64,000 nt of DNA from Massilia frigida (lineage in GTDB: Bacteria; Pseudomonadota; Gammaproteobacteria; Burkholderiales; Burkholderiaceae_D). Location: assembly GCF_011682175.1 (NCBI RefSeq), contig NZ_WHJG01000016.1, forward strand, positions 80,099 through 144,098. Reading direction: 5' to 3'. Made by a program: the position numbers and the translations under genes. Numbering within the stretch: position 1 is the first letter of the stretch; every line of letters begins with the position of its first letter. Below, piece by piece: positions 18,415 to 27,202 of the stretch. The notes under the pieces are model-generated. The model was not told the DNA's origin and did not search any database. It saw only the letters and a list, made by a program, of their open reading frames with translations.

Positions 18415-18463
18415 TGTGACAATTGTCGCATAAATTTCTTGCAAGCATGCGACATTTGTCGCA
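18415..18463. promoter_or_regulatory. twin BlaI-type operators
   Basis: Two near-palindromes of the same form lie 33 bases apart, about three helical turns: TGTGACAATTGTCGCA (18415-18430) and TGCGACATTTGTCGCA (18448-18463). Both share GACA-TTGTC half-sites as expected for a BlaI/MecI dimer. They stand just upstream of the gene whose N-terminus is a BlaI HTH, implying autoregulation of the locus. No other identical copies were noticed in the window. Confidence 0.75.
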
Positions 18464-18495
18464 ATATTGCGGCATTCGCCACAAGGAGACGTCCC

Positions 18496-19161
18496 ATGTC
18501 CATTCCATCCATTACCGAGTTGAGCCTGTTAAAGTGTTTGTGGAAACAGCATCCCCTGAGCGCGCGCGCGATCCATCAACATGCTGAGGAAGAGCTGCAT
18601 TGGTCATTTTCCTCCACCCGCAAAACACTGGACCGCATGCTGGTCTTGCAGCCGGCCTTCGCCCTGCGGGCCGTCGATACGTCGCCGCATCCTGTCAATC
18701 CGGCCGCGGAATCGCTCCCCCAATGGCTGGCGCCCCTGCAGCGCATGCACATTACCAGCTATTTTGGCACCGTCAGGACAGCCGGCGCCACGCCTCACGG
18801 CGGGATCGATCTGGCGGCGCGGGCGGGCACACCGATCATGGCACCGGCGTCTGGCACAGTCACCGCATCGACCGATCTCTACCAGGGCGAAGCCAAGTAC
18901 GGAGAGGTGATCGCCATCGAACACGCCGGCGGGCTGCGCTCTGTCTACGCTCACTTGAAGCTGCGCAGCGTCAAAGTGGGGCAGGCCGTGGCAAAGGGGC
19001 AGCTTATCGGCCACACCGGCGCCACCGGGCGCGTCAGCGGTCCCCATCTGCACGTGGAAATCCACCGCAATAACATCAAGCTTGATCCTGAGCTGCTGCT
19101 TGGCAGCCAGGATGGCACTGACAGTGCCAAGAACGCCCGCGACACACAGCGCTCCCGTTAA
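18496..19161 (+). CDS. BlaI-type HTH fused to M23 metallopeptidase domain (probable deletion chimera)
   Basis: A 221-residue protein. Residues 1-52 match the winged helix of BlaI/MecI repressors (ITELSLLKCLWKQHPLSARA, then SFSSTRKTLDRML). The BlaI dimerisation region is missing. From about residue 55 the sequence matches the end of M23/M56 (BlaR1-like) proteins: an M23 domain with HGGIDLAA and GPHLHVEI, so both metal sites look intact. There is no signal peptide or membrane segment. The start ATG has AAGGAG seven bases upstream and twin operators before it. The simplest reading is an in-frame deletion that fused blaI to the 3' end of blaR1. Whether the product works is unknown. Confidence 0.75.
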   Translation: MSIPSITELSLLKCLWKQHPLSARAIHQHAEEELHWSFSSTRKTLDRMLVLQPAFALRAVDTSPHPVNPAAESLPQWLAPLQRMHITSYFGTVRTAGATPHGGIDLAARAGTPIMAPASGTVTASTDLYQGEAKYGEVIAIEHAGGLRSVYAHLKLRSVKVGQAVAKGQLIGHTGATGRVSGPHLHVEIHRNNIKLDPELLLGSQDGTDSAKNARDTQRSR

Positions 19162-19228
19162 TTCAACCCACGCCATTTGAGCCCTGCCGCTACGTGCGGC
19201 AGCGGCGGCGCTCACCCTAGAGAATCGC

Positions 19229-21322
19229 ATGAAATACAGGATTATTTGCCTGGCGCTAGCCATGGCCTTCGACAATGCAGCGGCCCAGCAGCCGACTGTG
19301 GAAATCAAGTCTGCACGCTACGACCAGCGCCGCGAAGACACTGCCGCCATGCTGGTGCTGGACCGGGCCACACTGGCGGCCAATGGCGACCGTAGCTTGT
19401 CGGAAGCATTGCGGCGCCTGCCTGGCGTTACCGTTACCGAAGGCAACGGCCGTGGCGTGGAGATCCGGATGCGTGGTTTGGGCAGGGGCTACACCCAATT
19501 GCTGCTCAATGGCGTGCCTGCGCCCGCCGGATTTGCACTCGATGCGCTGGCGCCAGACCTGATCGAACGCATCGAAGTCGTACGCAACGCATCGGCCGAG
19601 CATGGCGCCCAATCCGTGGCGGGCACCATCAATATTATCCTGCGCAAGAACTCGAGGGGCGAGCAACAGGAGTTCAGGCTCGGGTGGGAACGCATCAACG
19701 GCACCGATTCGCCCAGCATTGCCGGCCAGCGAACGGGCAAGGCGCCAGGCTGGTCATACAGCGTTGGTGCGAACCTGGTGCGTAGTGGCAGGCCGGAAGA
19801 TCGGACTGTACGCGATACCGTCCGCGATGCGCACGGCGCGATCACGGGCGCGCGTACCTCTGTGGTGCATGAATCGAACGTTGGCGATGCCCTCAACCTG
19901 ACACCGCGCATCGACTGGACGCCCGACAATGGCGACAGCATCAACGTCCAGAACTTCATCAACCTGTTCCGTCGTAGAGTTGAATTTGCCGGAGACGACA
20001 CCGTGCTGGCGGGCGCAGCGGGCGACTTTTCGCAGGCCGCCAGTCTGTTGCGCACGCGCTCCCTACTGTTGCGCAGTGACTGGTCATGGCAGCATGCGCT
20101 GGCCGACGGCAAACTGGAGCTCAAGCTCAGTGGCACCCACAACCCGCGCAGTTCCGCATTCGATTTCACCGGGGCGAACGGCGCCGGTCCCGCCATTGTG
20201 CGTCACGTGAGTTCCGATATCAGAGAGACCGGCCTGACCCATAAAGGCAAATATGCCCGCCAACTGGCCGGCGGCCATTCGCTGGTGCTGGGCTGGGATG
20301 GCGCCACTACGCGCCGCCGCCAAACACGCGATGAACTGGAACGTGATGGCAGCGGCGCAATCCGTTCAAGCACCGGCGAAAGCTACCACGGGACGATCCG
20401 GCGACTGGCGGGTTTCGTCCAGGACGAATGGGAGTTCAATGCCGAGGTGCTGTCCCTGGGCCTGCGCTGGGAAACGCTGCGTACCGGCGCTGGCGGCAGC
20501 AATAGCGCCGCCTTGACCGAGCAAGACAGCCGGGTACTGAGCCCGGTGCTGCAGTGGCTGCACAAGCTGCCATCCGGTAGCCAATGGCGCTTGGGGGGCA
20601 GCCGGACCTACAAGGCACCCATCATGCTGGACCTGATCCCGCGCCGCTACACCATCGATAATAACAATAGTCCTACTACGCCTGACCTGCGCGGCAACCC
20701 GCAACTGCGTCCGGAACTGGCCTGGGGCCTCGATGCGGTATATGACCACCATCTGGGAAAAGACGCCACGCTCAGTGCCAGCCTGTTTGCCCGCCGCATT
20801 GATGATGTCGTCTTGCAGCGGGTCGGCCTGGAGGCTGGTCGCTGGGTGGCCGTCAACGGTAACCACGGCCATGCAGACGTCTATGGCTTTGCGCTGGAAG
20901 CACAACTGGCACTGACGCCGGCCTTGCGCATGCGTGGCAACCTGGCGCTGAATCGTTCCCGCACCAGTAGCGTGCCAGGACCGCATAACCGACTGGACAG
21001 CCAGATCCCATTGAGCGCCAACCTGTCGCTCGATTACCGTCGCCAGGGGCTGACGCTCGGCGGGGATGTCAACTTCCAGGCCGGAGGTGACAGCCGCGCG
21101 TCCGCAAACAGGCTGGCCACTGCCTCGCATGAACGCAAACTGGACCTGCGCGCGGCCTGGCAACTGCATCCCGGTAGAACACTGCGCCTGACGCTGGCCA
21201 ACCTGCTGCGGCAAGACCGCATCAGTGTGGAACGGTATGAAGATGCCGACGGTTGGCGCCAGACCCGCACCGACGCTGGTACGCACACACTGCTGCGCCT
21301 CGTCTTTGAAGCCAATTTCTAA
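19229..21322 (+). CDS. TonB-dependent outer-membrane receptor
   Basis: A 697-residue receptor. A signal peptide (IICLALAMAFDNAAAQ) precedes a plug domain with SLSEALRRLPGVTVTEGNGR and IERIEVVRNASAEHGAQSVAG. The long barrel ends in Phe (RLVFEANF), as outer-membrane proteins do. Length fits siderophore or vitamin receptors, but no substrate can be assigned. It sits between the BlaI-M23 gene (67-base gap) and the class D beta-lactamase remnant (19-base gap), so it probably belongs to the same BlaI-controlled operon. Confidence 0.87.
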   Translation: MKYRIICLALAMAFDNAAAQQPTVEIKSARYDQRREDTAAMLVLDRATLAANGDRSLSEALRRLPGVTVTEGNGRGVEIRMRGLGRGYTQLLLNGVPAPAGFALDALAPDLIERIEVVRNASAEHGAQSVAGTINIILRKNSRGEQQEFRLGWERINGTDSPSIAGQRTGKAPGWSYSVGANLVRSGRPEDRTVRDTVRDAHGAITGARTSVVHESNVGDALNLTPRIDWTPDNGDSINVQNFINLFRRRVEFAGDDTVLAGAAGDFSQAASLLRTRSLLLRSDWSWQHALADGKLELKLSGTHNPRSSAFDFTGANGAGPAIVRHVSSDIRETGLTHKGKYARQLAGGHSLVLGWDGATTRRRQTRDELERDGSGAIRSSTGESYHGTIRRLAGFVQDEWEFNAEVLSLGLRWETLRTGAGGSNSAALTEQDSRVLSPVLQWLHKLPSGSQWRLGGSRTYKAPIMLDLIPRRYTIDNNNSPTTPDLRGNPQLRPELAWGLDAVYDHHLGKDATLSASLFARRIDDVVLQRVGLEAGRWVAVNGNHGHADVYGFALEAQLALTPALRMRGNLALNRSRTSSVPGPHNRLDSQIPLSANLSLDYRRQGLTLGGDVNFQAGGDSRASANRLATASHERKLDLRAAWQLHPGRTLRLTLANLLRQDRISVERYEDADGWRQTRTDAGTHTLLRLVFEANF

Positions 21323-21341
21323 TCACCCGATAGGAAGAAGA

Positions 21342-22095
21342 ATGACGCTGATCAAGCCCCTCGCCTGCGCATTGGCGCTCAGTTTGACCCACGCCACAGT
21401 GGGCGCACATGAAATTTGTACCGCAGTTGCCGATGCCCGGAGCGGCGAGGTCCTGCTGCAGCGTGACGACTGCGCTCAGCGCGTGACACCGGCGTCCAGG
21501 TTCAAGATCGCCATCAGCCTGATGGGCTATGACGCCGGCTTCCTGACAGACGAACATCACGACGCTGCCGTTCCTCGCGGGCCACGTCGATTGGCGGGAG
21601 AATTGGAAGCAAGCCACTGATCCAGCTACATGGATGAACAATTCAGTGGTCCGGTACTCGCGGCAAGTGACCACATCGCCGGGCATCGCCCGCCTTGCCG
21701 ATGACACGCGCCAGTTCCAATATGGAAATGCCGATGTGTCCGGAGATCTGGAGCACGATGGACTGACCATGGCGTGGATCAGTTCTCCGTTGCGGATTTC
21801 GCCGCCCGAACAGCTATCGTTCCTGGGACGGGTGGCAAACCGCCAACTGGGGGTAAGCCAGGATGCGCATGACATGGCCGTCAAGCCAAGCTACGGGCAG
21901 CTGGTCGGGGAACCGGATGTGCACGGCAAGACCGGCGCCGCATCGGGCCGCAGAAATCTACTGCCGCATGAGTGCATAGCTCGAAGCATATGCATCGAGC
22001 TATGGACGTCAGATGCGACGATACCACTCCCTTTTGAACAGTCGTTCGCCGCTGTTGAATCGGTGGCGCAGGACTTTCTCGCCGATTGCCGGTAG
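21342..22095 (+). pseudogene. class D (OXA-type) beta-lactamase, frameshifted and truncated
   Basis: The first frame starts at ATG 21342 with a signal peptide and ICTAVADARSGEVLLQRDDC, then the active-site region PASRFKIAISLMGYDAGF. The class D motif STFK reads SRFK here, keeping Ser and Lys. Near 21556 the frame must shift by one base to continue as DWRENWKQATDPATWMNNSV, with the YGN motif (FQYGNADVSG) and KTG (VHGKTGAASG). After KTG the family sequence ends abruptly, just before a long palindrome, and about 40 unrelated codons reach a stop at 22095. The Trp of NSVVWYS is Arg. The gene is dead. Confidence 0.85.
21972..22007. repeat. 36-base near-perfect palindrome at the breakpoint of the beta-lactamase remnant
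   Basis: The two 18-base arms match at 16 positions, with CATAGCTCGA (21975-21984) pairing with TCGAGCTATG (21995-22004) around a GCATATGC core. It lies about 20 bases after the last recognisable beta-lactamase codons, so it may be a scar or target of the event that removed the gene end. Confidence 0.7.
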
Positions 22096-22173
22096 CGCCC
22101 TTTCGGGCCAAGGCGCATCGCCGTTCAGCCGTTGCCATGTTGGCGCCGCTTAAAAAATTGACAGGCAAAAAAA

Positions 22174-22194
22174 AGCCCGCTCAGGGAGCGGGCT
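22174..22194. terminator. hairpin terminator, A-tract before and T-rich tract after
   Basis: AGCCCGCTC-AGG-GAGCGGGCT forms a 9-bp stem. Eight A residues precede it, which would be U on the minus strand, and ATTTT follows a few bases later on the plus strand. It can end transcription of the bla locus and block antisense reading. Confidence 0.7.
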
Positions 22195-22325
22195 GAATCT
22201 ATTTTCTTGGAGGAGAATAGAGGAGACAGATGCAGTATGCTGCACTGCAGAAAATAAATCTAATTGATGTTTGTGATGTCAGTTATCTGTTCTATTTATA
22301 GATCGTCACACACAAGGAGTGCTCC

Positions 22326-22553
22326 ATGGCAAATATCGTGAAACACCGGAAGGTCAACATCGTCGTGCTCGCACAGGGCGAAGCCATCGGCGAGCATTGC
22401 AAGCCGGGCGATATCGCCATCGCGGCCGCCGCCGACGGCTGGTGGACCCGTTTCATCGGCGAGGATGGCGCGGTCGACAGTTACGACATTCCCTACCCGA
22501 GCTATCAGGAAGCCTTGTGGGCCGCCAAGGCGGCGGCGGAATTCGGGGTGTAG
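22326..22553 (+). CDS. small conserved protein, function unknown
   Basis: A 75-residue soluble protein starting MANIVKHRKVNIVVLAQGEA, with a central AADGWWTRF and YDIPYPSYQEALWAAKAAAEF at the end. AAGGAG lies seven bases before the ATG, so translation is well supported. It has no signal peptide or transmembrane segment. The alternating strands and a last helix suggest a compact alpha/beta fold. It stands alone between a terminator and the TonB receptor operon. Confidence 0.65.
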   Translation: MANIVKHRKVNIVVLAQGEAIGEHCKPGDIAIAAAADGWWTRFIGEDGAVDSYDIPYPSYQEALWAAKAAAEFGV

Positions 22554-22686
22554 GCGGCCGCGTGCGTCGCGCTGGCCCACGTTTGTTGTAGGCAAACTGC
22601 CACGAGCGCCAATAAACCAACACGTGCAAATAGCTGTTAACGTGCGCTGCTTTGTTCATGACAGAAAATGTTCTACGATAGCAAGC

Positions 22687-24636
22687 ATGCGTAAACAGCC
22701 ATTTCTGATCCTTTTCATCGCATGCGCGGGCCTGCTGCATGGCGCTGGCGCGCGCGCCAACGTGGATCAGATGTCGCTGCTCGATTTTTCGCTGGAACAG
22801 CTCTCCGACATCGTGGTCAGCTCGGTGTCGCGCCAGCCGGCCCGCCTGGCCGACGCCCCGGTGTCGCTGTACGTGATCGGCGGCGCCGACATTGCCCGCG
22901 CCGGCGCGCGCAGCCTGCCCGAAGCGCTGCGCCTGGCGCCCAATCTGCAGGTGGCGCGCAGCGATGGCGGCACCTACGCGATTACCGCGCGCGGCTTGGC
23001 CACCACCCTCGAGAACAAGCTGCTGGTGATGATCGACGGGCGCAGCGTGTACTCGCCGCTGTTTTCGGGCGTGTTCTGGGATGCCCAGGACGTGGTGATG
23101 GAAGAGATCGAGCGCATCGAGGTCATCAGCGGGCCGGGCGCGACCATCTGGGGCGCCAACGCGGTCAACGGCGTGATCAATATCATCACCCGCAACGCCG
23201 CCAGCAGCCAGGGCGTGCTGCTGGCGCTGGACGGCGGCCGGCGCGAGCGCGGCGCAAGCGTGCGCCAGGGCGGCCAGCTCGATGGCGGCGGCCATTACCG
23301 CCTGTATGCCAAGGCCGGCGAGATCGACGACTATCCGGACGCGCCAGGCGGCGGCCTGGAGCGGCGCCAGGCGGGCTTTCGCGGTGACTGGAAACACGGC
23401 ACGCGCGCCACCAGCGTCAGCGCCGATGTGTACCGCAGCAGTGCGCACCGGCGCGGCGGCGGCGAAACGCGCGGTAGCGGCGCCAATCTGCTGGGGCGCG
23501 CCAGCGGCATCCTGGCCAACGGCAGCGACTGGCGCCTGCAGGCCTCGTTCGATCATACCGAACGGGTGCAGCCCGGCACCGGCGCCCAGCGGCTCGACAC
23601 GCTCGACCTCGACATGCAGCACGGGATGCGCCTGGGCGCCTCGCACAACCTGGTCTGGGGCGGCGGCTACCGTTATGCCTGGGACCGGGTCAGCGGCGGC
23701 ACCCAGCTGGCCTTTTTTCCGGCGGACAAGAATCTGCGCTGGGCGAATGTGTTCGCGCAAGATAAGATACAACTGAGCAGCACATTGCGGATGAGTATCG
23801 GAGTCAAACTGGAACACAACACCTACACCGGCATGGAAAAGCTGCCCAGCGTGCGCATGGTCTGGAACGCCACGCCGGGCAGCGTGCTGTGGGCGGCCGT
23901 GTCGCGCAGCGTGCGCGCGCCGGCCCGCTTCGACCGCGATCTGTATGTGCGCGGCGCCGGCGGCCGCTACAGCATCGAGGGCGGTCCGGATTTTGTTTCC
24001 GAAACGGTGCGCGTGGCGGAAGTGGGGTACCGCGCCCAGCCGCTGCCCAGCCTCGCGTATTCGCTCGCCGTGTTCGCCAGCGATTACGACCGCTTGCGTA
24101 CCCTGGAGCCGCGCGCCGGCGGGCAGGGCGCCCCTACGCCGGGTGCCCCTACGCCGGGCGCCCCTGCGCCGGGCGCCCCTGGGTCAGGGCCTCAGTTCGC
24201 CAACATGGGCGAAGCGAACACGCGCGGGCTGGAGTTCTGGAGCCGCTGGCAGGCCACGCCGCGCTGGCGCGTGGTGGCTGGCATCGTGCTGCAGGATATC
24301 GATGCCAGCCTGGCGCCCGGCAGCCGCGACGTCTCGGGCGCGATCGGGCTCGGCACCAACGATCCGGCCAGCTACTGGTCGCTGCGCTCGTCGCACGAGT
24401 TGTCCGACCGATTGCAGGCCGATCTGGCGCTGCGCCGGGTCGGCCAGCTGCCGCAACCGCTGGTGCCGGCCTACTACGAGCTCGACCTGAGAATGGCATG
24501 GCAAGCGCGTCCGAACGTGGAGGTGGCGCTCAGCGGCCAGAACCTGCTGCATCGCTCGCACGCCGAATTCGGACAGGCCGCCACGCGCCGCCTGATCGAG
24601 CGTTCCGTGACGCTCCAGCTGAGCTCGCGGTTTTGA
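22687..24636 (+). CDS. TonB-dependent receptor (first gene of YfiR/hybrid kinase operon)
   Basis: A 649-residue receptor. A signal peptide (FLILFIACAGLLHGAGARA) precedes MSLLDFSLEQLSDIVVSSVS, a start typical of a receptor class found next to YfiR genes. The plug contains LPEALRLAPNLQVARSDGGT, then VMIDGRSVYSPLFSGVFWD and GPGATIWGANAVNGVINII. The barrel ends VTLQLSSRF with terminal Phe. A Pro/Gly-rich 15-base repeat region (24126-24185) sits in what should be an extracellular loop. It is directly followed by the YfiR-family gene, so it likely reports or serves the same signalling pathway. Confidence 0.88.
   Translation: MRKQPFLILFIACAGLLHGAGARANVDQMSLLDFSLEQLSDIVVSSVSRQPARLADAPVSLYVIGGADIARAGARSLPEALRLAPNLQVARSDGGTYAITARGLATTLENKLLVMIDGRSVYSPLFSGVFWDAQDVVMEEIERIEVISGPGATIWGANAVNGVINIITRNAASSQGVLLALDGGRRERGASVRQGGQLDGGGHYRLYAKAGEIDDYPDAPGGGLERRQAGFRGDWKHGTRATSVSADVYRSSAHRRGGGETRGSGANLLGRASGILANGSDWRLQASFDHTERVQPGTGAQRLDTLDLDMQHGMRLGASHNLVWGGGYRYAWDRVSGGTQLAFFPADKNLRWANVFAQDKIQLSSTLRMSIGVKLEHNTYTGMEKLPSVRMVWNATPGSVLWAAVSRSVRAPARFDRDLYVRGAGGRYSIEGGPDFVSETVRVAEVGYRAQPLPSLAYSLAVFASDYDRLRTLEPRAGGQGAPTPGAPTPGAPAPGAPGSGPQFANMGEANTRGLEFWSRWQATPRWRVVAGIVLQDIDASLAPGSRDVSGAIGLGTNDPASYWSLRSSHELSDRLQADLALRRVGQLPQPLVPAYYELDLRMAWQARPNVEVALSGQNLLHRSHAEFGQAATRRLIERSVTLQLSSRF
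24126..24185 (+). repeat. 15-base tandem repeat inside the TonB receptor gene
   Basis: Four copies of about GGGCGCCCCTACGCC encode GAPTP-GAPTP-GAPAP-GAPGS. The copy number may vary between strains by slippage, since 15 bases keeps the frame. It falls in a probable extracellular loop. Confidence 0.85.
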
Positions 24637-24650
24637 ACGCGGCCCCCGCC

Positions 24651-25244
24651 ATGCCCGGCCGCGCTCCTCTCCCACCGCGCCGCGCCCTGTTGCGCGACCT
24701 GGCGGCCTGCGTGTTAACGATCCTGCCGGGCCTGTCCGGTGCACAGGCGGCGCTGGCGGCGCGCGGTGCCGCGTCACTCGAACGCAGCATCAAGGCCGCT
24801 TTCCTGTATAAGTTCCTGGGCTACGCGGAGTTTCCAGCCTCGGCCTTCGCGGATGCGGGCGCGCCGCTGGTGATCGGCGTGGCCGGGGCCGACGAGCTGG
24901 CGGCCGACCTGGCCCGCATCGTGGCCGGACGCGTGGTGCAGGGGCGGCAGGTGGTGGTGCGCACCTTGCGCGAGCAGGAAGCGCCGGCCGGGGTGCATCT
25001 GCTGTTCATTGGCGGCGACGATACGGTGCGCCTGCGCCATGCGCTGCGCGCGCCCGGCACCGGAGCTATCCTGGTGGTGACCGAATCGGAACAGGGATTG
25101 CAGCAAGGCAGTGTTATTAATTTCAGGATCGTCGAAGAGCGCGTGCGCTTCGACGTCTCGCTCGAAGCGGCCGACCGGAACAGCGTCAAGCTCAGTTCGC
25201 GCCTGCTGACAGTGGCCAATCACGTTCACAAGGGAGCACCGTGA
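24651..25244 (+). CDS. YfiR family (DUF4154) periplasmic protein
   Basis: A 197-residue secreted protein. The N-terminal hydrophobic segment (DLAACVLTILPGLSGAQAALA) exports it. The mature part starts LERSIKAAFLYKFLGYAEFP, the hallmark of YfiR/DUF4154 proteins, and ends SSRLLTVANHV. In Pseudomonas, YfiR holds the CHASE8-containing cyclase YfiN inactive in the periplasm. Here the next gene has a CHASE8-like sensor on a kinase, so a parallel interaction is likely. ATG 24651 is taken as start; a TTG at 24633 overlapping the receptor stop is possible. The gene overlaps the kinase start. Confidence 0.82.
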   Translation: MPGRAPLPPRRALLRDLAACVLTILPGLSGAQAALAARGAASLERSIKAAFLYKFLGYAEFPASAFADAGAPLVIGVAGADELAADLARIVAGRVVQGRQVVVRTLREQEAPAGVHLLFIGGDDTVRLRHALRAPGTGAILVVTESEQGLQQGSVINFRIVEERVRFDVSLEAADRNSVKLSSRLLTVANHVHKGAP

Positions 25245-27133
25245 TGCAACACGACACCGGCTCCGTCCGTAGCAAACTCATCCTCATGGCTGTCTCGACC
25301 ACCTTCGTGGCGCTGCTGGCGGCCTCGATCGCCATGCTGCTGTACGACTTGCGCACCTTCCAGCAATACTGGGTCGACGACCTGATGACCCAGGCCGACA
25401 TCATCGCCAGCGTCAGCGCGCCGGCGCTGGCCTTCAACGATGCCCGCAGCGCGCAGCAAAACCTGGCCGTGCTGCGGGTGCGCCCGCAGATCCTGTCGGG
25501 CGCGCTGTACACCAGCAGCGGCGTGCGCTTTGCCTCCTACACCCAGGGCTCGCTGGAACCATCGTATCCGGTCAAGCCGGGCCGGCCCGGCTACACCATC
25601 GACCAGGGCGAGCTGGTGGTGTACCACAACATTGTCGACAATGGCGAAGTGCTGGGCACGGTGTATCTGCGCGCGCGCTTCGGCCTGGTCGAACGCTTGC
25701 TCAATTACGCGGCGATCCTCGGCATCGTGCTGCTGATCTCGCTGGTGATCGCGGCCCTGGTGGCGTCGCGCCTGCAGCAGGGCATCACCCGTCCGCTGCT
25801 GGCGGTAACCAATGTGGCGCGCGAAGTGATGCAGCGGCGCGACTTCAGCCTGCGCGTGCCGGGCAATAATTCGGGCGAAATCGGGGTGCTGGTGGCGGCC
25901 TTTAACGATATGCTGGCCGAGATCGGACGCCGCTCGCACGCCCTGCAGGAAGCCAACCTGACCCTGGAGCACGAAATGCAGGTGCGCCACCGGGCCGAGG
26001 AAGCGCTGCTGGTGGCCGACCGCCGCAAGGATGAGTTCCTGGCGACCCTGGCGCACGAGCTGCGCAATCCGCTGGCACCGATCCGCACCGGGCTCGATAT
26101 CCTGCGCATCCGCAGCGGCGACGCCCAGGCCACCCAGCGCGCCACCGACATCATGGAACGCCAGCTGCGCCAGATGGTCAGGCTGGTCGACGATCTGCTG
26201 GACGTGTCGCGCATCAACACCGGCAAGTTCGCCATCAAGATGGGCCGCGTCGAACTCAAGGCGGTGGTCAACGATGCGCTCGAAGTGGTGCGTTCCTATA
26301 TTGAACTGCACGGCCACGAACTGGCCATCGATTTGCCCGACCGGCCGGTGTTCCTGCACGGCGACGCCACGCGGCTGGCGCAGATCCTCTCGAACCTGCT
26401 CAACAACGCCGCCAAGTACACCAACCGCGGCGGCCGGGTCAGCCTGAGCGCGCGCGTGGAAGAGCGCGACCTGGTGATCCAGGTGGCCGACAATGGCATC
26501 GGCATCGCGCCCGACATGCTCAATCACGTGTTCGAAATGTTCGTCCAGGTCGATTCGACCCTGGAGCGCACCAATGCCGGGCTGGGGGTGGGGCTGTCGC
26601 TGGCGCGCCGCCTGGTCGAACTGCACGGCGGCAGTATCGAAGCGCACAGCGCCGGCATCAACCGCGGCAGCGAATTCGTGGTGCGCCTGCCGATCGTGGT
26701 CGAACCGGAAATGCCGACCAAGACCAGTCCGGCCGCCTTCATGACCTCGGAAACCTACCGCATCTTGCTGGCCGACGACAATGTCGACTTCGTCAACAGT
26801 ATCGGCGCCTTGCTCTCGGCCATGGGGCACAGCGTGGTCATCACCCACAACGGGCCGGACGCGCTGACGGCGGCCGCGCGCTTCTGCCCCGATTACGCGT
26901 TTCTCGATATCGGCCTGCCGCAAATGTCGGGCTACGACCTGGCGCGCGGCATCCGCCGCCTGTCCTGCGGGCAGATGACCCTGCTGATCGCGGTGACCGG
27001 CTGGGGCCAGGAAAAGGACCGCCAGCTGGCTTTCGAGGCCGGGTTCGACCATCACATGGTCAAGCCGGTGCGCTTCGAGCAGATCGAAGAGATCCTGAGC
27101 AACCGCAGCGTGATCAAGAAAGTGCGCGGCTAG
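25244..27133 (+). CDS. CHASE8-HAMP hybrid histidine kinase with receiver
   Basis: A 629-residue inner-membrane kinase. TM1 (LILMAVSTTFVALLAASIAML) and TM2 (ILGIVLLISLVIAALVA, near residue 165) flank a CHASE8-like sensor domain with LMTQADIIASVSAPALAFND. A HAMP domain follows (RPLLAVTNVAREV). The HisKA box is FLATLAHELRNPLAPI, and the ATPase has NLLNNAAKYTNRGG, DNGIGI and [18 protein letters not shown]. The last 120 residues form a receiver with ADDNVDF, AFLDIGLPQMSGYD and HMVKPV. ATG 25244 sits 7 bases after AGGGAG and shares a base with the YfiR stop; a GTG three bases earlier is possible. YfiR is the probable regulator. Confidence 0.9.
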   Translation: MQHDTGSVRSKLILMAVSTTFVALLAASIAMLLYDLRTFQQYWVDDLMTQADIIASVSAPALAFNDARSAQQNLAVLRVRPQILSGALYTSSGVRFASYTQGSLEPSYPVKPGRPGYTIDQGELVVYHNIVDNGEVLGTVYLRARFGLVERLLNYAAILGIVLLISLVIAALVASRLQQGITRPLLAVTNVAREVMQRRDFSLRVPGNNSGEIGVLVAAFNDMLAEIGRRSHALQEANLTLEHEMQVRHRAEEALLVADRRKDEFLATLAHELRNPLAPIRTGLDILRIRSGDAQATQRATDIMERQLRQMVRLVDDLLDVSRINTGKFAIKMGRVELKAVVNDALEVVRSYIELHGHELAIDLPDRPVFLHGDATRLAQILSNLLNNAAKYTNRGGRVSLSARVEERDLVIQVADNGIGIAPDMLNHVFEMFVQVDSTLERTNAGLGVGLSLARRLVELHGGSIEAHSAGINRGSEFVVRLPIVVEPEMPTKTSPAAFMTSETYRILLADDNVDFVNSIGALLSAMGHSVVITHNGPDALTAAARFCPDYAFLDIGLPQMSGYDLARGIRRLSCGQMTLLIAVTGWGQEKDRQLAFEAGFDHHMVKPVRFEQIEEILSNRSVIKKVRG

Positions 27134-27153
27134 GGCGCGCCTGGGGCGGGACC

Positions 27154-27186
27154 AAAAAAAACGGAAGCCGAAGCTTCCGTTTTTTA
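27154..27186. terminator. bidirectional rho-independent terminator
   Basis: ACGGAAGC-CGAA-GCTTCCGT (27161-27180), with a run of A before and TTTTTT after, serves both the kinase operon and the converging PEP-CTERM gene. Confidence 0.88.
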
Positions 27187-27202
27187 TGCGACAAGCAAAA
27201 AA

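Noticed and set aside
18412..18495. Upstream extension of the BlaI-M23 gene to 18412
   Set aside because: It would run through both operators, and the ATG at 18496 has an ideal ribosome site.
22296..22595. Minus-strand small frame opposite the 75-residue gene
   Set aside because: The plus-strand gene has a perfect ribosome site; the minus frame has none and shows shadow composition.
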